In this document: positions 1 through 8,133 of the stretch, one piece after another
Numbering within the stretch: position 1 is the stretch's first letter
How the letters are laid out: the number at the start of each line of letters is the position of its first letter
NCBI GenBank assembly: GCA_038227745.1
Contig: JBBRPS010000131.1
Coordinates: 1 to 16,306, forward strand
Length of the DNA: 16,306 nt
DNA from: DASPXY01 sp038227745
GTDB taxonomy: Bacteria > Planctomycetota > Planctomycetia > Gemmatales > Gemmataceae
Reading direction: 5' to 3'
The notes under the pieces: model-generated
What the model was told of the DNA's origin: nothing
What the model saw: only the letters and a program-made list of their open reading frames with translations
The model's database searches: none
Translations under genes and position numbers: made by a program

Positions 1-52
1 CACAAGCCCGACGCGCCAGCGAGGGATCCCTCGCTGGCGCGTCGGGCTTGTG
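1..52. repeat. Perfect 52-nt palindrome, 26-bp arms and no loop
   Basis: Bases 1-26 are the exact reverse complement of bases 27-52, with the centre at GGGATCCC. There is no T-tract on either side, so it is not a textbook intrinsic terminator, although it could act as a bidirectional one for a gene outside the window. It touches the window edge, so its left context is unseen. It may be a dispersed intergenic palindrome, but copy number cannot be judged here. Confidence 0.9.
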
Positions 53-304
53 TGAGGACCTTTCGTGCCGGTGTAATACGGTGTCCGGACCACCTCTGGG
101 AGAAAACGCCGTGCCCCCTGCCGGTTTCACGAGCGAATCCGCATGAACCTTGTGAAACCGGAGCCGAATCATCAACGAGCGGATGCCCCTCTGAGGGGCG
201 AGGGGGTCTGCCCCGACGAGCGCCGGCCGCGCCCCTCTCGCCTGCCCTCCTTTTCGGAACCCCTTGTTATCAGAAACAACCTGTATGCATAGGAGAAAGG
301 CACC
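53..304. other. Non-coding leader region of the FG-GAP gene
   Basis: No convincing gene lies here; the short ORFs show no recognisable family. Two small hairpins are visible: 10-bp arms at 121-130 and 152-161 with a 21-nt loop, and a 6-bp stem at 185-190 and 194-199. The AT-richer stretch at 262-295 just before the ribosome binding site is the likeliest place for a promoter, but I find no convincing -35/-10 pair. Confidence 0.5.
121..161. repeat. Inverted repeat in the leader, 10-bp arms
   Basis: CCGGTTTCAC at 121-130 is exactly complementary to GTGAAACCGG at 152-161, with a 21-nt loop. It lies about 145 nt upstream of the FG-GAP start codon. It could be an operator or an mRNA hairpin. No T-tract follows, so it is unlikely to be an intrinsic terminator. 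Confidence 0.5.
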
Positions 305-2623
305 ATGCGACCCATCCGCGCGCCGTTGCGTTTCGTGCAAGAGTGGTGGCGCCGTTGTTTCAGCGCGGTCCGCCCGGCACGTCCTGGAGGGCACCCCCGG
401 CGTCCATCCTTGCGCCTGGCGCTGGAGTTGCTGGAGGGCCGGCTGAACCCGTCCCCGTCCACGGTGTACGTCAACCCCGCCTTCACCGGGCCGGCGGGCA
501 GCGACCCCGACGGTAGCGGCCCAGCCACCGCCGTCGGCACTGACGCCTTCGCCACCCTCCAGCCGGGCATCGACGCCGTCACCCCCGGCGGCACCGTCAA
601 GGTGGCCGCCGGCTCCTACGCCGGCGGCCTCACCATCGCCAAGTCCGTCAGCGTCCTGGGCAGCGGCTCGGGCAGCGCGATTGTCGCCGGCTCAGGCAGC
701 GGTACCGGCGTGGCCATCACCGCCCCGGCCGTGGAGTTGAGCGGCCTGTCGGTCCGCAATTTCGCCACCGGCCTCAGCGCCGGCAGCGGCACGGCCTACC
801 TCGCCCTGACGGATCTGGGCCTGTCCGGCAACGCCTTTGGCGGGTCGATCACCGGCGTTGCCGCCGTCCTCTTCTCCGGCGGGGCCGCCGACGACGCGCT
901 GTTCGTGACGCCGCGGCGGTTCGCACGGCAGGGCGACAATCCGCTGGACTACAGCGGCCTGGGCGCCCTCACCGTGGACGGCGGCGGCGGCAGTAACCGC
1001 CTGACCGTCCTGCTCAACGACATCAGCACCGCGGACAAGGTGTGGCTCAACGGCGGGGGCATCGCCCGCGACACCGCCCACTTCCTGCTGTACTACCGCG
1101 ACACCGGCGGCACCTTCGGCGGCGGCGTCAACCTCGTGCTGGGTGACGGCCCCGAGACGGCCGTGGTGCAGGGCCAACTCGCCGGCGCGCCGACGACGGT
1201 CTACGGCCAGGGCGGCGACGACGCCTTCGATGTCGCGGTAACGCCGACCAGCGCCTATGCCGGCCTGACCCTGGACGGCGGACCCGGCAACGACAGTCTG
1301 GCGGTCTTCAAGCAGTCGAGCGGCGGCGCCTTGCAGAACGTGTTCACGCTCCTGGGCCAGGGGCAGGAGGTGGCGACGTTCCCGGGTGGAGGGCTGAGCC
1401 GCGTTGGCTACCAGAACGTCGAGCAACTCCTCAACACGCAGCCCACGACCTACCTCTTCGCACCCCAGCAGAGCTTCGCCGCCGGCATGTTTCCCCGCTC
1501 CGTGGCGGTGGGAGACTTCAACGGCGACGGCAAGCCCGACCTCGCCGCCGCCAACCAGAACAACGACACGGTGAGTGTGCTGCTGAACACGACGGCGACC
1601 GGGGCCGCGGTCCCCGCTTTCGCCCCCCAGGCCACCTTCGCCATCCCCACCGGCTCTTCTCCCCAATCGCTGGCGGTGGCGGACTTCAACGGCGACGGCA
1701 AACCCGACCTCGTCACCGGGAACTTCTCCGACGGACCCAGCTTCGGCCCCGATCGCAACAAGACCGTGTCGGTGCTGCTGAACACGACAGCGCCTGGGGC
1801 CAAAACTCCCTCCTTCGCCCCGCAAGTCACGTTCGCCGTGGGTACCGGCCCCATCTTTGTCACGGTCGGGGACCTCAACGCCGACGGCAAGCCCGACCTC
1901 ATTGTCGCGGATTCTCCTGACGGTACGGTGAGTGTGCTGCTGAACACGACGGCGGCTGGGGCCTCGGTCCCCTCCTTCGCCCCCCGGCAGTCCTTCGCCA
2001 CCGGCGGCACTCCCATCTCCGTGGCGGTGGGGGACGTCAACGGCGATGGGAAACCCGACCTCGTGGTCGGCAGCGGCGGCGGCGAAGGGGTGTCGGTGCT
2101 GCTGAACACGACGGCGCCCGGCGCGACCGCCGCCGCCTTCGCTCCCCAGCAGACCTTCGCCGCCCTCGGCGCGCAGGGCTCCGTGGCCCTGGCGGACGTC
2201 AACGGTGACGGTAAACCCGACATCGTCACCGCCAACTTTGGCGACTTCAATGCCTCCAGTGACGCGGTGGGGGTGCTGCTGAACACGACGGCGCGCGGGG
2301 CGGCGGCCGCCTCCTTCGCCCCCCAGCAGGCTTTCCCCGCCGGCGGCAACTTCCCCAATGCCGTGGCGGCGGCGGACGTCAGCGGCGACGGCAAGCCCGA
2401 TCTCCTCCTCGCCAACGAGTTCAGCCACAACGTATCGGTGCTGCTGAACACCACGGCGCCCGGGGCCAACGCCCCCGCCTTCCTCGTGCAGCCGCCCTCC
2501 CCCACCGGCAGCGACGTCTTCGCCGTGGTGGTGGTGGCGGACGTCAACGGCGACGGCAAACCCGACCTCGTTACGGGGAACTTCGATGGTACGGTGTCGG
2601 TGCTGTTGAACTATCGGGTTTGA
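305..2623 (+). CDS. Secreted FG-GAP/VCBS repeat protein, planctomycete type
   Basis: Predicted 772-residue exported protein. The ATG at 305 follows a good ribosome binding site (GGAGAAAGG, about 5 nt spacing). The basic N-terminus ends in LRLALELLEGRLNPS (residues 36-50), like the planctomycete extracellular N-terminal motif (Planc_extracel type) that marks many secreted proteins of this phylum. Residues about 52-220 are Gly/Ser/Ala-rich with a pectate-lyase/DUF1565-like start (VYVNP...DAFATLQPGIDAV...GGTVKVAAGSY). A middle region of unknown fold follows. From about residue 395 to the end there are seven FG-GAP-like repeats, each with a D-x-N/S-x-D-G-KPD Ca2+-binding loop and each ending in V(S/G)VLLN. 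Such repeats build beta-propellers used in surface adhesion or carbohydrate contact; the ligand here is unknown. No enzymatic motif was seen. Confidence 0.85.
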   Translation: MRPIRAPLRFVQEWWRRCFSAVRPARPGGHPRRPSLRLALELLEGRLNPSPSTVYVNPAFTGPAGSDPDGSGPATAVGTDAFATLQPGIDAVTPGGTVKVAAGSYAGGLTIAKSVSVLGSGSGSAIVAGSGSGTGVAITAPAVELSGLSVRNFATGLSAGSGTAYLALTDLGLSGNAFGGSITGVAAVLFSGGAADDALFVTPRRFARQGDNPLDYSGLGALTVDGGGGSNRLTVLLNDISTADKVWLNGGGIARDTAHFLLYYRDTGGTFGGGVNLVLGDGPETAVVQGQLAGAPTTVYGQGGDDAFDVAVTPTSAYAGLTLDGGPGNDSLAVFKQSSGGALQNVFTLLGQGQEVATFPGGGLSRVGYQNVEQLLNTQPTTYLFAPQQSFAAGMFPRSVAVGDFNGDGKPDLAAANQNNDTVSVLLNTTATGAAVPAFAPQATFAIPTGSSPQSLAVADFNGDGKPDLVTGNFSDGPSFGPDRNKTVSVLLNTTAPGAKTPSFAPQVTFAVGTGPIFVTVGDLNADGKPDLIVADSPDGTVSVLLNTTAAGASVPSFAPRQSFATGGTPISVAVGDVNGDGKPDLVVGSGGGEGVSVLLNTTAPGATAAAFAPQQTFAALGAQGSVALADVNGDGKPDIVTANFGDFNASSDAVGVLLNTTARGAAAASFAPQQAFPAGGNFPNAVAAADVSGDGKPDLLLANEFSHNVSVLLNTTAPGANAPAFLVQPPSPTGSDVFAVVVVADVNGDGKPDLVTGNFDGTVSVLLNYRV
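1485..2612 (+). repeat. Tandem FG-GAP coding repeats (7 units of roughly 150-190 bp)
   Basis: The DNA encoding the FG-GAP units is itself repetitive. Near-identical blocks of the type GGCGACGGCAAGCCCGACCT and GTGCTGCTGAACACGACGGC recur in each unit, and the last unit ends in a shortened copy just before the stop. Conservation at the nucleotide level suggests recent duplication or ongoing homogenisation. It also makes this stretch prone to recombination and to assembly collapse. Confidence 0.8.
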
Positions 2624-2624
2624 G

Positions 2625-2798
2625 GCAGCGGCCCGGCGTGTCAGACGTACCAAGGACCAGTTCCACGGCGACCGCTCCGGCACCCTGGAGGACCCGTTCG
2701 GTCGCGTCTGGCACATCGCGACCCACACGGAAGACGTGTCGCCCGAGGAGATGCGCCGGCGCTCCGAGGCCTTCATGAAACAGCAGCACGGCGCCTGA
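2625..2798 (+). pseudogene. C-terminal remnant of a VOC/glyoxalase (PhnB-like) gene
   Basis: Directly after the FG-GAP stop codon, a different frame reads RRTKDQFHGDRSGTLEDPFG, then RVWHIATHTEDVSPEEMRRR, then SEAFMKQQHGA and a TGA at 2796-2798. This matches the typical C-terminus of PhnB-like VOC proteins (gDRsGtleDPFGhrWxiATHxEDvspeEm). Only the last 50 or so residues are present. The usual first two thirds, including the N-terminal metal-site half, are missing, and there is no plausible start codon or ribosome binding site. The frame runs open back into the FG-GAP gene, so the junction lies near its last codons. I infer a truncated gene whose 5' part was replaced by the FG-GAP gene. A very small expressed fragment cannot be excluded. 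Confidence 0.8.
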
Positions 2799-2802
2799 AC
2801 CG

Positions 2803-2825
2803 TCCGGCAGTCGGCCCCCGTGCGC

Positions 2826-2847
<22 letters not shown>
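2803..2847. terminator. Inverted repeat between convergent genes, probable bidirectional terminator
   Basis: Arms 2803-2819 and 2831-2847 pair over 17 positions with one C-A mismatch, around an 11-nt loop. The glpD stop codon (2826-2828) lies in the loop, and the right arm encodes the last glpD codons. No U-tract follows on either strand, so termination is inferred from the strong stem and the convergent position only. Confidence 0.55.
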
Positions 2848-4349
<1,502 letters not shown>

Positions 4350-4669
4350 GATCGACTTCCTGTGGCCAGGCCCACGGGGCGCGGCCCGTGGGCTTTCCCT
4401 GCTCCCTATCCCGGACTCCCTGCTCAATGTACCGTAGAGGGCGTCGGCCGGCGTGCGGGTGATGCCGGTGTTGAGCCTGCGCGCCAGCCCGGCGGCGCGG
4501 TTGGGGGAACTGCTCGACGCCTCGCCGATGCCTGGCGACTCCTCCGGCGCCTGACGGACGGCCCCACCGACCGGTCTGACCATTTTGGAAAAGGCGCTGG
4601 ACTTTCCCGCGCGGAGTAAGGTAACGTACTCGGTTAGACTCCCTGAGGCGCCCCGTAGAGTACCGCAGC
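4350..4669. other. Divergent intergenic region between glpD and the FHA regulator
   Basis: This 320-bp stretch holds the upstream regions of two divergent genes. A hairpin with 9-bp perfect arms (GCCCACGGG at 4370-4378, CCCGTGGGC at 4385-4393) sits about 10 nt upstream of the glpD ribosome binding site and may affect its translation. TCCCTGCTC is present twice nearby (about 4396-4404 and 4418-4426). I found no convincing promoter boxes and no small gene. Confidence 0.5.
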
Positions 4670-6529
4670 ATGCGCGCACGTCTAACGATTGTGCGGGGTG
4701 AAGCGACCCCGGCGGTGTGTGACCTGGATCCCGAACGCCCCCTGAACCTCGGCCGGAGCCGCGAGAACGACATCGTTCTCCACGACGAGCACGCCTCCCG
4801 GCAGCACGCCCAGATCTACCAGGACAACGGCCGCTGGTTCCTGCGCGACTGCGGGACGCGCAACGGCACCCGCATCAACGCGGCCCGCATCCAGGACGAG
4901 ACCCTCCTCCGCAGCGGCCTGGAGTTTGACATCGCCGACATGCGCCTCCGCTTCGTCCTCCTCGACGCCGAGGGCCGGCCCCTGCCGCCGCCCGAACCGG
5001 CGCCGGACTCGTCGCCGGATTCGTCCGCGAGCGGCCTGACGACCGTCCACGTCGATGAACTGCCCGCCCTGCACGAGTTCATGACCCAGGCGATCAACAA
5101 GACCGACGCCAACGAGGTCGTCCGCTTACTGCTCGACACGGTTTCCCGCCAGAGCCGTGCCACGGTGACCGGCTACCTCAGCCTGGACGAGGAAGGGCCG
5201 CGGACGAAGATGGTCCTGCCGGAGCGGGCCCACGTGGACTTCGCGCTGAGCCAGCAGCTCACCCGGCGCGTTCAGAAAGAGGGCCAGGCGGTGTGGCTCA
5301 AGGCGGGACTGGCGGATTTCGAGCAGAGCGACAGCCTGCTGCCGTTCCAGGACGCGGTGTGCGTGCCGCTCAAGGCCGAGGGGACGCCGCTGGGGGCGCT
5401 GCACGCCTACAAGTCGGGGCGCTTCTTCTCCGACCGCGAGGTGCGCTTCTGCGAGGTGGCGGCCGGCTACGCCGCCGCCAGCCTGGCCCGCCTCCGCCAG
5501 TGCCGCCGCCTGCTGGCCGAGAACTCCCGCCTCCGCGGCCAAACCGCCGACTCGGAGGAGATCATCGGCGACAGCCCCGCCATGCAACGCCTGCACCAGT
5601 GGATCGCCAAGGCGGCCCCGTCCCACTCGACGGTGCTGATCCACGGCGAGACTGGCGCTGGCAAGGAACTGGTCGCCCTGGCCCTGCACCGCCTCAGCCC
5701 GCGCGCCGGCGCGCCGCTGGTGGTGGCCAACTGCGGCGCCATCGCCCCGACCTTGCTGGAGTCCGAATTGTTCGGCCACTGCAAGGGCTCGTTCAGCGGC
5801 GCCACGGCCTACCATAAGGGCCTGTTCGAGCAGGCCGACGAGGGCACGCTGTTCCTCGACGAGGTCGGCGACATGCCGCTGGAGTGCCAGGTCAAGCTGC
5901 TGCGCGTCCTGGAGGGCAAGGCGTTCCGGCCGGTCGGCGGCACGAGCGAGCACGAGGTCAGGCCGGACGTGCGGTTGGTGGCGGCGAGCCACAAAGATCT
6001 GGAGAAGGAGGTGCGCGCCAATCGCTTCCGGCACGACCTGTATTTCCGCCTGCGCGTCCTGTTCGTGGAGATGCCGGCGCTGCGCGAGCACTGCGAGGAC
6101 GTGCCGGCCCTGGCCGAGCATTTCCTGGCCAAGTTCGCCGCCGAGACGGGCAAGCGCAAGACGCTGTCGCCCGCCGCCGTGGAGCGGCTCACGGAATACT
6201 CCTGGCCGGGGAACGTCCGCGAGCTGCGGACCGTGATCGAGAGGGCGGTGGTGATGTCCGAAGGCGACGTGATCGACGCGGACGAACTGTTGCTCGACGG
6301 CTCGCCCTCGCTCCGCGGCGACCAGCCCCTCAGCCTGAAGTTGGAGCACGTCGAGGCCTGGGCGGTCCAGCAGGCGATGGAGAAGACGAAGGGGAACGTC
6401 TTGCGCGCCGCGAAGATCCTCGACATTTCCCGCGAGACGCTGGCGATGAAACTGAAGAAGTACGGGATCGCGCGCGCGGAGTGGCTCAAGGGCGCGAACG
6501 GCGTTCACCCCGAGGCGAACGGGGAATGA
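4670..6529 (+). CDS. FHA-GAF-AAA+-Fis transcriptional activator (sigma-54 enhancer-binding type)
   Basis: Predicted 619 residues. The N-terminal FHA domain (about 1-97; GRSRENDI, SRQHA, NGTRIN) should bind phosphothreonine peptides. A GAF-like sensor follows (about 130-275). The AAA+ domain has Walker A GETGAGKE (326-333), Walker B LFLDEVGD (394-401), a GAFTGA-loop equivalent reading GSFSGA (373-378) and WPGNVREL (512-519). A Fis-type helix-turn-helix lies at about 575-600. This architecture fits an activator that remodels sigma-54 RNA polymerase in response to Ser/Thr kinase signalling rather than a two-component receiver. The loop threonine that normally contacts sigma-54 is serine here. 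The ATG at 4670 has only a weak ribosome binding site but fits the FHA fold. The targets are unknown. The gene faces csrA convergently. Confidence 0.9.
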   Translation: MRARLTIVRGEATPAVCDLDPERPLNLGRSRENDIVLHDEHASRQHAQIYQDNGRWFLRDCGTRNGTRINAARIQDETLLRSGLEFDIADMRLRFVLLDAEGRPLPPPEPAPDSSPDSSASGLTTVHVDELPALHEFMTQAINKTDANEVVRLLLDTVSRQSRATVTGYLSLDEEGPRTKMVLPERAHVDFALSQQLTRRVQKEGQAVWLKAGLADFEQSDSLLPFQDAVCVPLKAEGTPLGALHAYKSGRFFSDREVRFCEVAAGYAAASLARLRQCRRLLAENSRLRGQTADSEEIIGDSPAMQRLHQWIAKAAPSHSTVLIHGETGAGKELVALALHRLSPRAGAPLVVANCGAIAPTLLESELFGHCKGSFSGATAYHKGLFEQADEGTLFLDEVGDMPLECQVKLLRVLEGKAFRPVGGTSEHEVRPDVRLVAASHKDLEKEVRANRFRHDLYFRLRVLFVEMPALREHCEDVPALAEHFLAKFAAETGKRKTLSPAAVERLTEYSWPGNVRELRTVIERAVVMSEGDVIDADELLLDGSPSLRGDQPLSLKLEHVEAWAVQQAMEKTKGNVLRAAKILDISRETLAMKLKKYGIARAEWLKGANGVHPEANGE

Positions 6530-6577
6530 GGGCGCTCACGGCCGCGGTCAGGCCGCAGTTGGGCCGCAGTCGGGGGC

Positions 6578-6635
6578 CGAAAAAGAAAACCCTCTTCTAT
6601 ACCCCAGGCCGATGGCCTGCGGAAGGGAAGAGGGT
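6578..6635 (-). terminator. Intrinsic terminator of csrA
   Basis: On the minus strand, 9-bp perfect arms (6635-6627 with 6597-6589) enclose an inner 6-bp hairpin (6605-6610 with 6614-6619). The outer stem is followed at once by the T-rich run TTTTCTTTTTC (6588-6578). It begins 24 nt after the csrA stop codon. The T-tract is correctly placed for minus-strand transcription only, so the convergent FHA gene would read into the stem without a U-tail. Confidence 0.85.
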
Positions 6636-6659
6636 CCTGGGAAAGCCTGCGGAACGGTG

Positions 6660-6890
6660 TCAGACGTCACGCCCGGACGGATCGACAGGCTTGGCGGCCA
6701 CGGTCGCGGGGGCCGGCTCAGCGCCGGGTTTGCCGTGGATCGCGTCGAAGACTTCCTGCCGGTGGACCGGAACCTCCTTGGGGGCCACGATCCCCAGGCG
6801 AACCTTGTCGCCGCGGATCTCCACCACCGTGACGGTGATATCGTTGTTGATGACGATACTTTCGTTTTTTTTCCTGGACAGTACTAGCAT
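6660..6890 (-). CDS. csrA: Carbon storage regulator CsrA, RNA-binding translational regulator
   Basis: Predicted 76 residues. CsrA dimers bind GGA motifs, usually in hairpin loops, near ribosome binding sites and alter translation or mRNA stability. The first 52 or so residues match the family closely: MLVLSRKKNESIVI, then VEIRGDKVRLGIVAPKEVPVHR, with R6 at the start of the RNA-binding beta-1 strand and the VPVHR segment before the C-terminal helix. After this the protein has an Ala/Pro-rich tail of about 20 residues (GAEPAPATVAAKPVDPSGRDV), longer than in the 61-residue E. coli protein. The ATG at 6890 follows AAGGA (6904-6900) with 9 nt spacing. It appears monocistronic, with its own promoter upstream and terminator downstream. 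In many bacteria csrA lies near flagellar genes; none are seen here. Confidence 0.95.
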   Translation of the reverse strand: MLVLSRKKNESIVINNDITVTVVEIRGDKVRLGIVAPKEVPVHRQEVFDAIHGKPGAEPAPATVAAKPVDPSGRDV

Positions 6891-7100
6891 CGCCGCCTAT
6901 CCTTCTTGGAAACGAGGGGCTGTTCCAGTAACTGATTCCCACGCGCTTTGCGATCGGCAAGACAGGGTTTGCGAGCCAAACGCGCCGGTGAAGATCCCCT
7001 TCCCCTGCTGGAATCAGGTGTGAGTCTCGGCGGACGGCGGTCGGTCCATGGTCCGCTGCTGGGAGTGATCATGAACTCCTGGCGCTGCTGAGTCTCATCG
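6891..7100 (-). promoter_or_regulatory. Long GGA-rich csrA leader (5' UTR)
   Basis: From the predicted promoter to the csrA start is about 210 nt with no family-like ORF. On the minus strand it holds eight GGA trinucleotides, the last being the AAGGA ribosome binding site itself. CsrA proteins recognise GGA, and some repress their own mRNA this way, so autoregulation is a reasonable inference. A possible hairpin pairs 6985-6977 with 6950-6943 (8 bp, one bulged base). No known riboswitch was recognised. Confidence 0.4.
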
Positions 7101-7106
7101 TTAGCA

Positions 7107-7135
7107 ATCCTAGCCGTCCCGTCTACCCCCGTCAA
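7107..7135 (-). promoter_or_regulatory. Sigma-70-type promoter driving csrA
   Basis: On the minus strand the sequence reads TTGACG (7135-7130), then exactly 17 nt, then TAGGAT (7112-7107). The matches to consensus are 5/6 and 4/6 with optimal spacing. It lies in a locally AT-richer gap, faces csrA and is the best promoter-like pair I found in the window. The transcription start would be near 7100. Confidence 0.6.
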
Positions 7136-7518
7136 GGGGCTCTCCCTGCATTTTTCCCACTTTCATCCCGCTTTGGCATGAGTCTTGGTACTTTGAGAAC
7201 AGCCCGACCCTGACAGACGGCGATTCCCAGCCGTCTCTTCGGTAAAATGCGACCCACGGCTATTTCCCCAGGCTCCTCGTTCGGACGCAGTTCCCCCAGC
7301 TTTTCACCGGGCCGGTGCGGTTTTTCCCGATAGGACACTTTGGCAGCGTGGCAACGAGAGAAAAATCGGCTGGCGGCGAAAGGGAGTGGAGAAACAAGTC
7401 GCCTCTCCGGCCGCCCTCCCGCGTCCGCGCCGAGGCCACTTGCTCGACCCCTGGGTTACTGCTACAAGGGCAAGAGGTGCCGCGCAACCGCTGCTCCAGC
7501 CAACAAGGGAGAGAGGCG
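7136..7518. other. Intergenic region upstream of the Uma2 gene
   Basis: I find no recognisable gene in these 383 bases; short frames on both strands lack family features. A 7-bp hairpin (7215-7221 with 7230-7236, 8-nt loop) is followed shortly by TAAAAT (7242-7247), which resembles a -10 box, but no -35 sits at the proper distance. The plus-strand frame is open back to 7315, but the first 68 codons look random. Confidence 0.45.
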
Positions 7519-8124
7519 ATGAATCCGATCCCGCTTACCGTCCTTTACACGTTCGAGGACTTCTGTTCCCTGGCCAAGGATGGGGAGAAGGCCGATCTCA
7601 TTGATGGGGTAATTTACATGGCCTCGCCCGATAACACCGACGCGAACGAACTGTTTGTCTGGCTCCTCGGAGTGATGGACATTTTCGCGGAGGAGAATGA
7701 CCTGGGGAAGCTGTACGGCACCCGCGTGGCCTTCCGGCTCGACATCCGCAACGGCCCGGAGCCAGATGTCGCCTTCGTCCGGAAAAACCGCCTCCACCTC
7801 GTGGAGCGGGGCTACGTCCGTGGCGGTCCCGACCTGGCCGTCGAGATCGTCTCGCCGGGCAGCGTCGAGAGGGATTACGACAAGAAGCGCAAGCAGTACA
7901 AGCGCGCCGGCGTCCCCGAGTACTGGATCGTCGATGAGATGGAGCAGAAGGTCACCCTGCTCCGCCTCGGCAAGGACGGTAAATACAAGGAAGTGCGGCC
8001 GCGGAAGGGGATCCTGCACAGCAAGGCGCTGCCCGGGTTCTGGCTGCGCGTCGAGTGGCTGTGGCAGTCCCCCCTGCCAAAGAAACTTGCGGCGCTGCGG
8101 GAAATCCTTGGGCGCGAACAGTGA
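7519..8124 (+). CDS. Uma2-family putative PD-(D/E)XK endonuclease
   Basis: Predicted 201 residues, normal for Uma2 (DUF820) proteins, which are abundant in planctomycetes and cyanobacteria. The fold is a restriction-endonuclease-like nuclease; the cellular role is not established. Seen: DLIDGVIYMASP (26-37), the metal-site aspartate in EPDVAFV (D83), DLAVEIVSPGS (105-115) with the E-x-V core (E109), the downstream D-x(3)-K...Y pattern (D118, K122/K123, Y127) and AGVPEYWIVD (130-139). I chose the ATG at 7519 because GGGAGAGAGG lies just upstream and family homology begins there. It is single, with no toxin-antitoxin-like partner, and ends 9 bp from the convergent fabI end. Confidence 0.88.
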   Translation: MNPIPLTVLYTFEDFCSLAKDGEKADLIDGVIYMASPDNTDANELFVWLLGVMDIFAEENDLGKLYGTRVAFRLDIRNGPEPDVAFVRKNRLHLVERGYVRGGPDLAVEIVSPGSVERDYDKKRKQYKRAGVPEYWIVDEMEQKVTLLRLGKDGKYKEVRPRKGILHSKALPGFWLRVEWLWQSPLPKKLAALREILGREQ

Positions 8125-8133
8125 CGCCTTCCC

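Noticed and set aside
4350..4679. N-terminal extension of glpD up to 4679
   Set aside because: The extra 110 residues are low-complexity and would overlap the divergent FHA gene start; the GTG at 4349 has a good ribosome binding site and fits the family.
6868..6875. Run of eight A residues in csrA as a programmed slippage site
   Set aside because: It simply encodes the conserved RKKN of CsrA, and the downstream frame is intact; no alternative product is sensible.
6891..7140. Small minus-strand ORFs in the csrA leader
   Set aside because: They overlap the csrA start, lack ribosome binding sites and resemble no family.
7242..7247. TAAAAT as the -10 box of a Uma2 promoter
   Set aside because: No -35-like hexamer occurs 16-18 nt upstream, and the leader would be 260 nt; too weak to report as a promoter.
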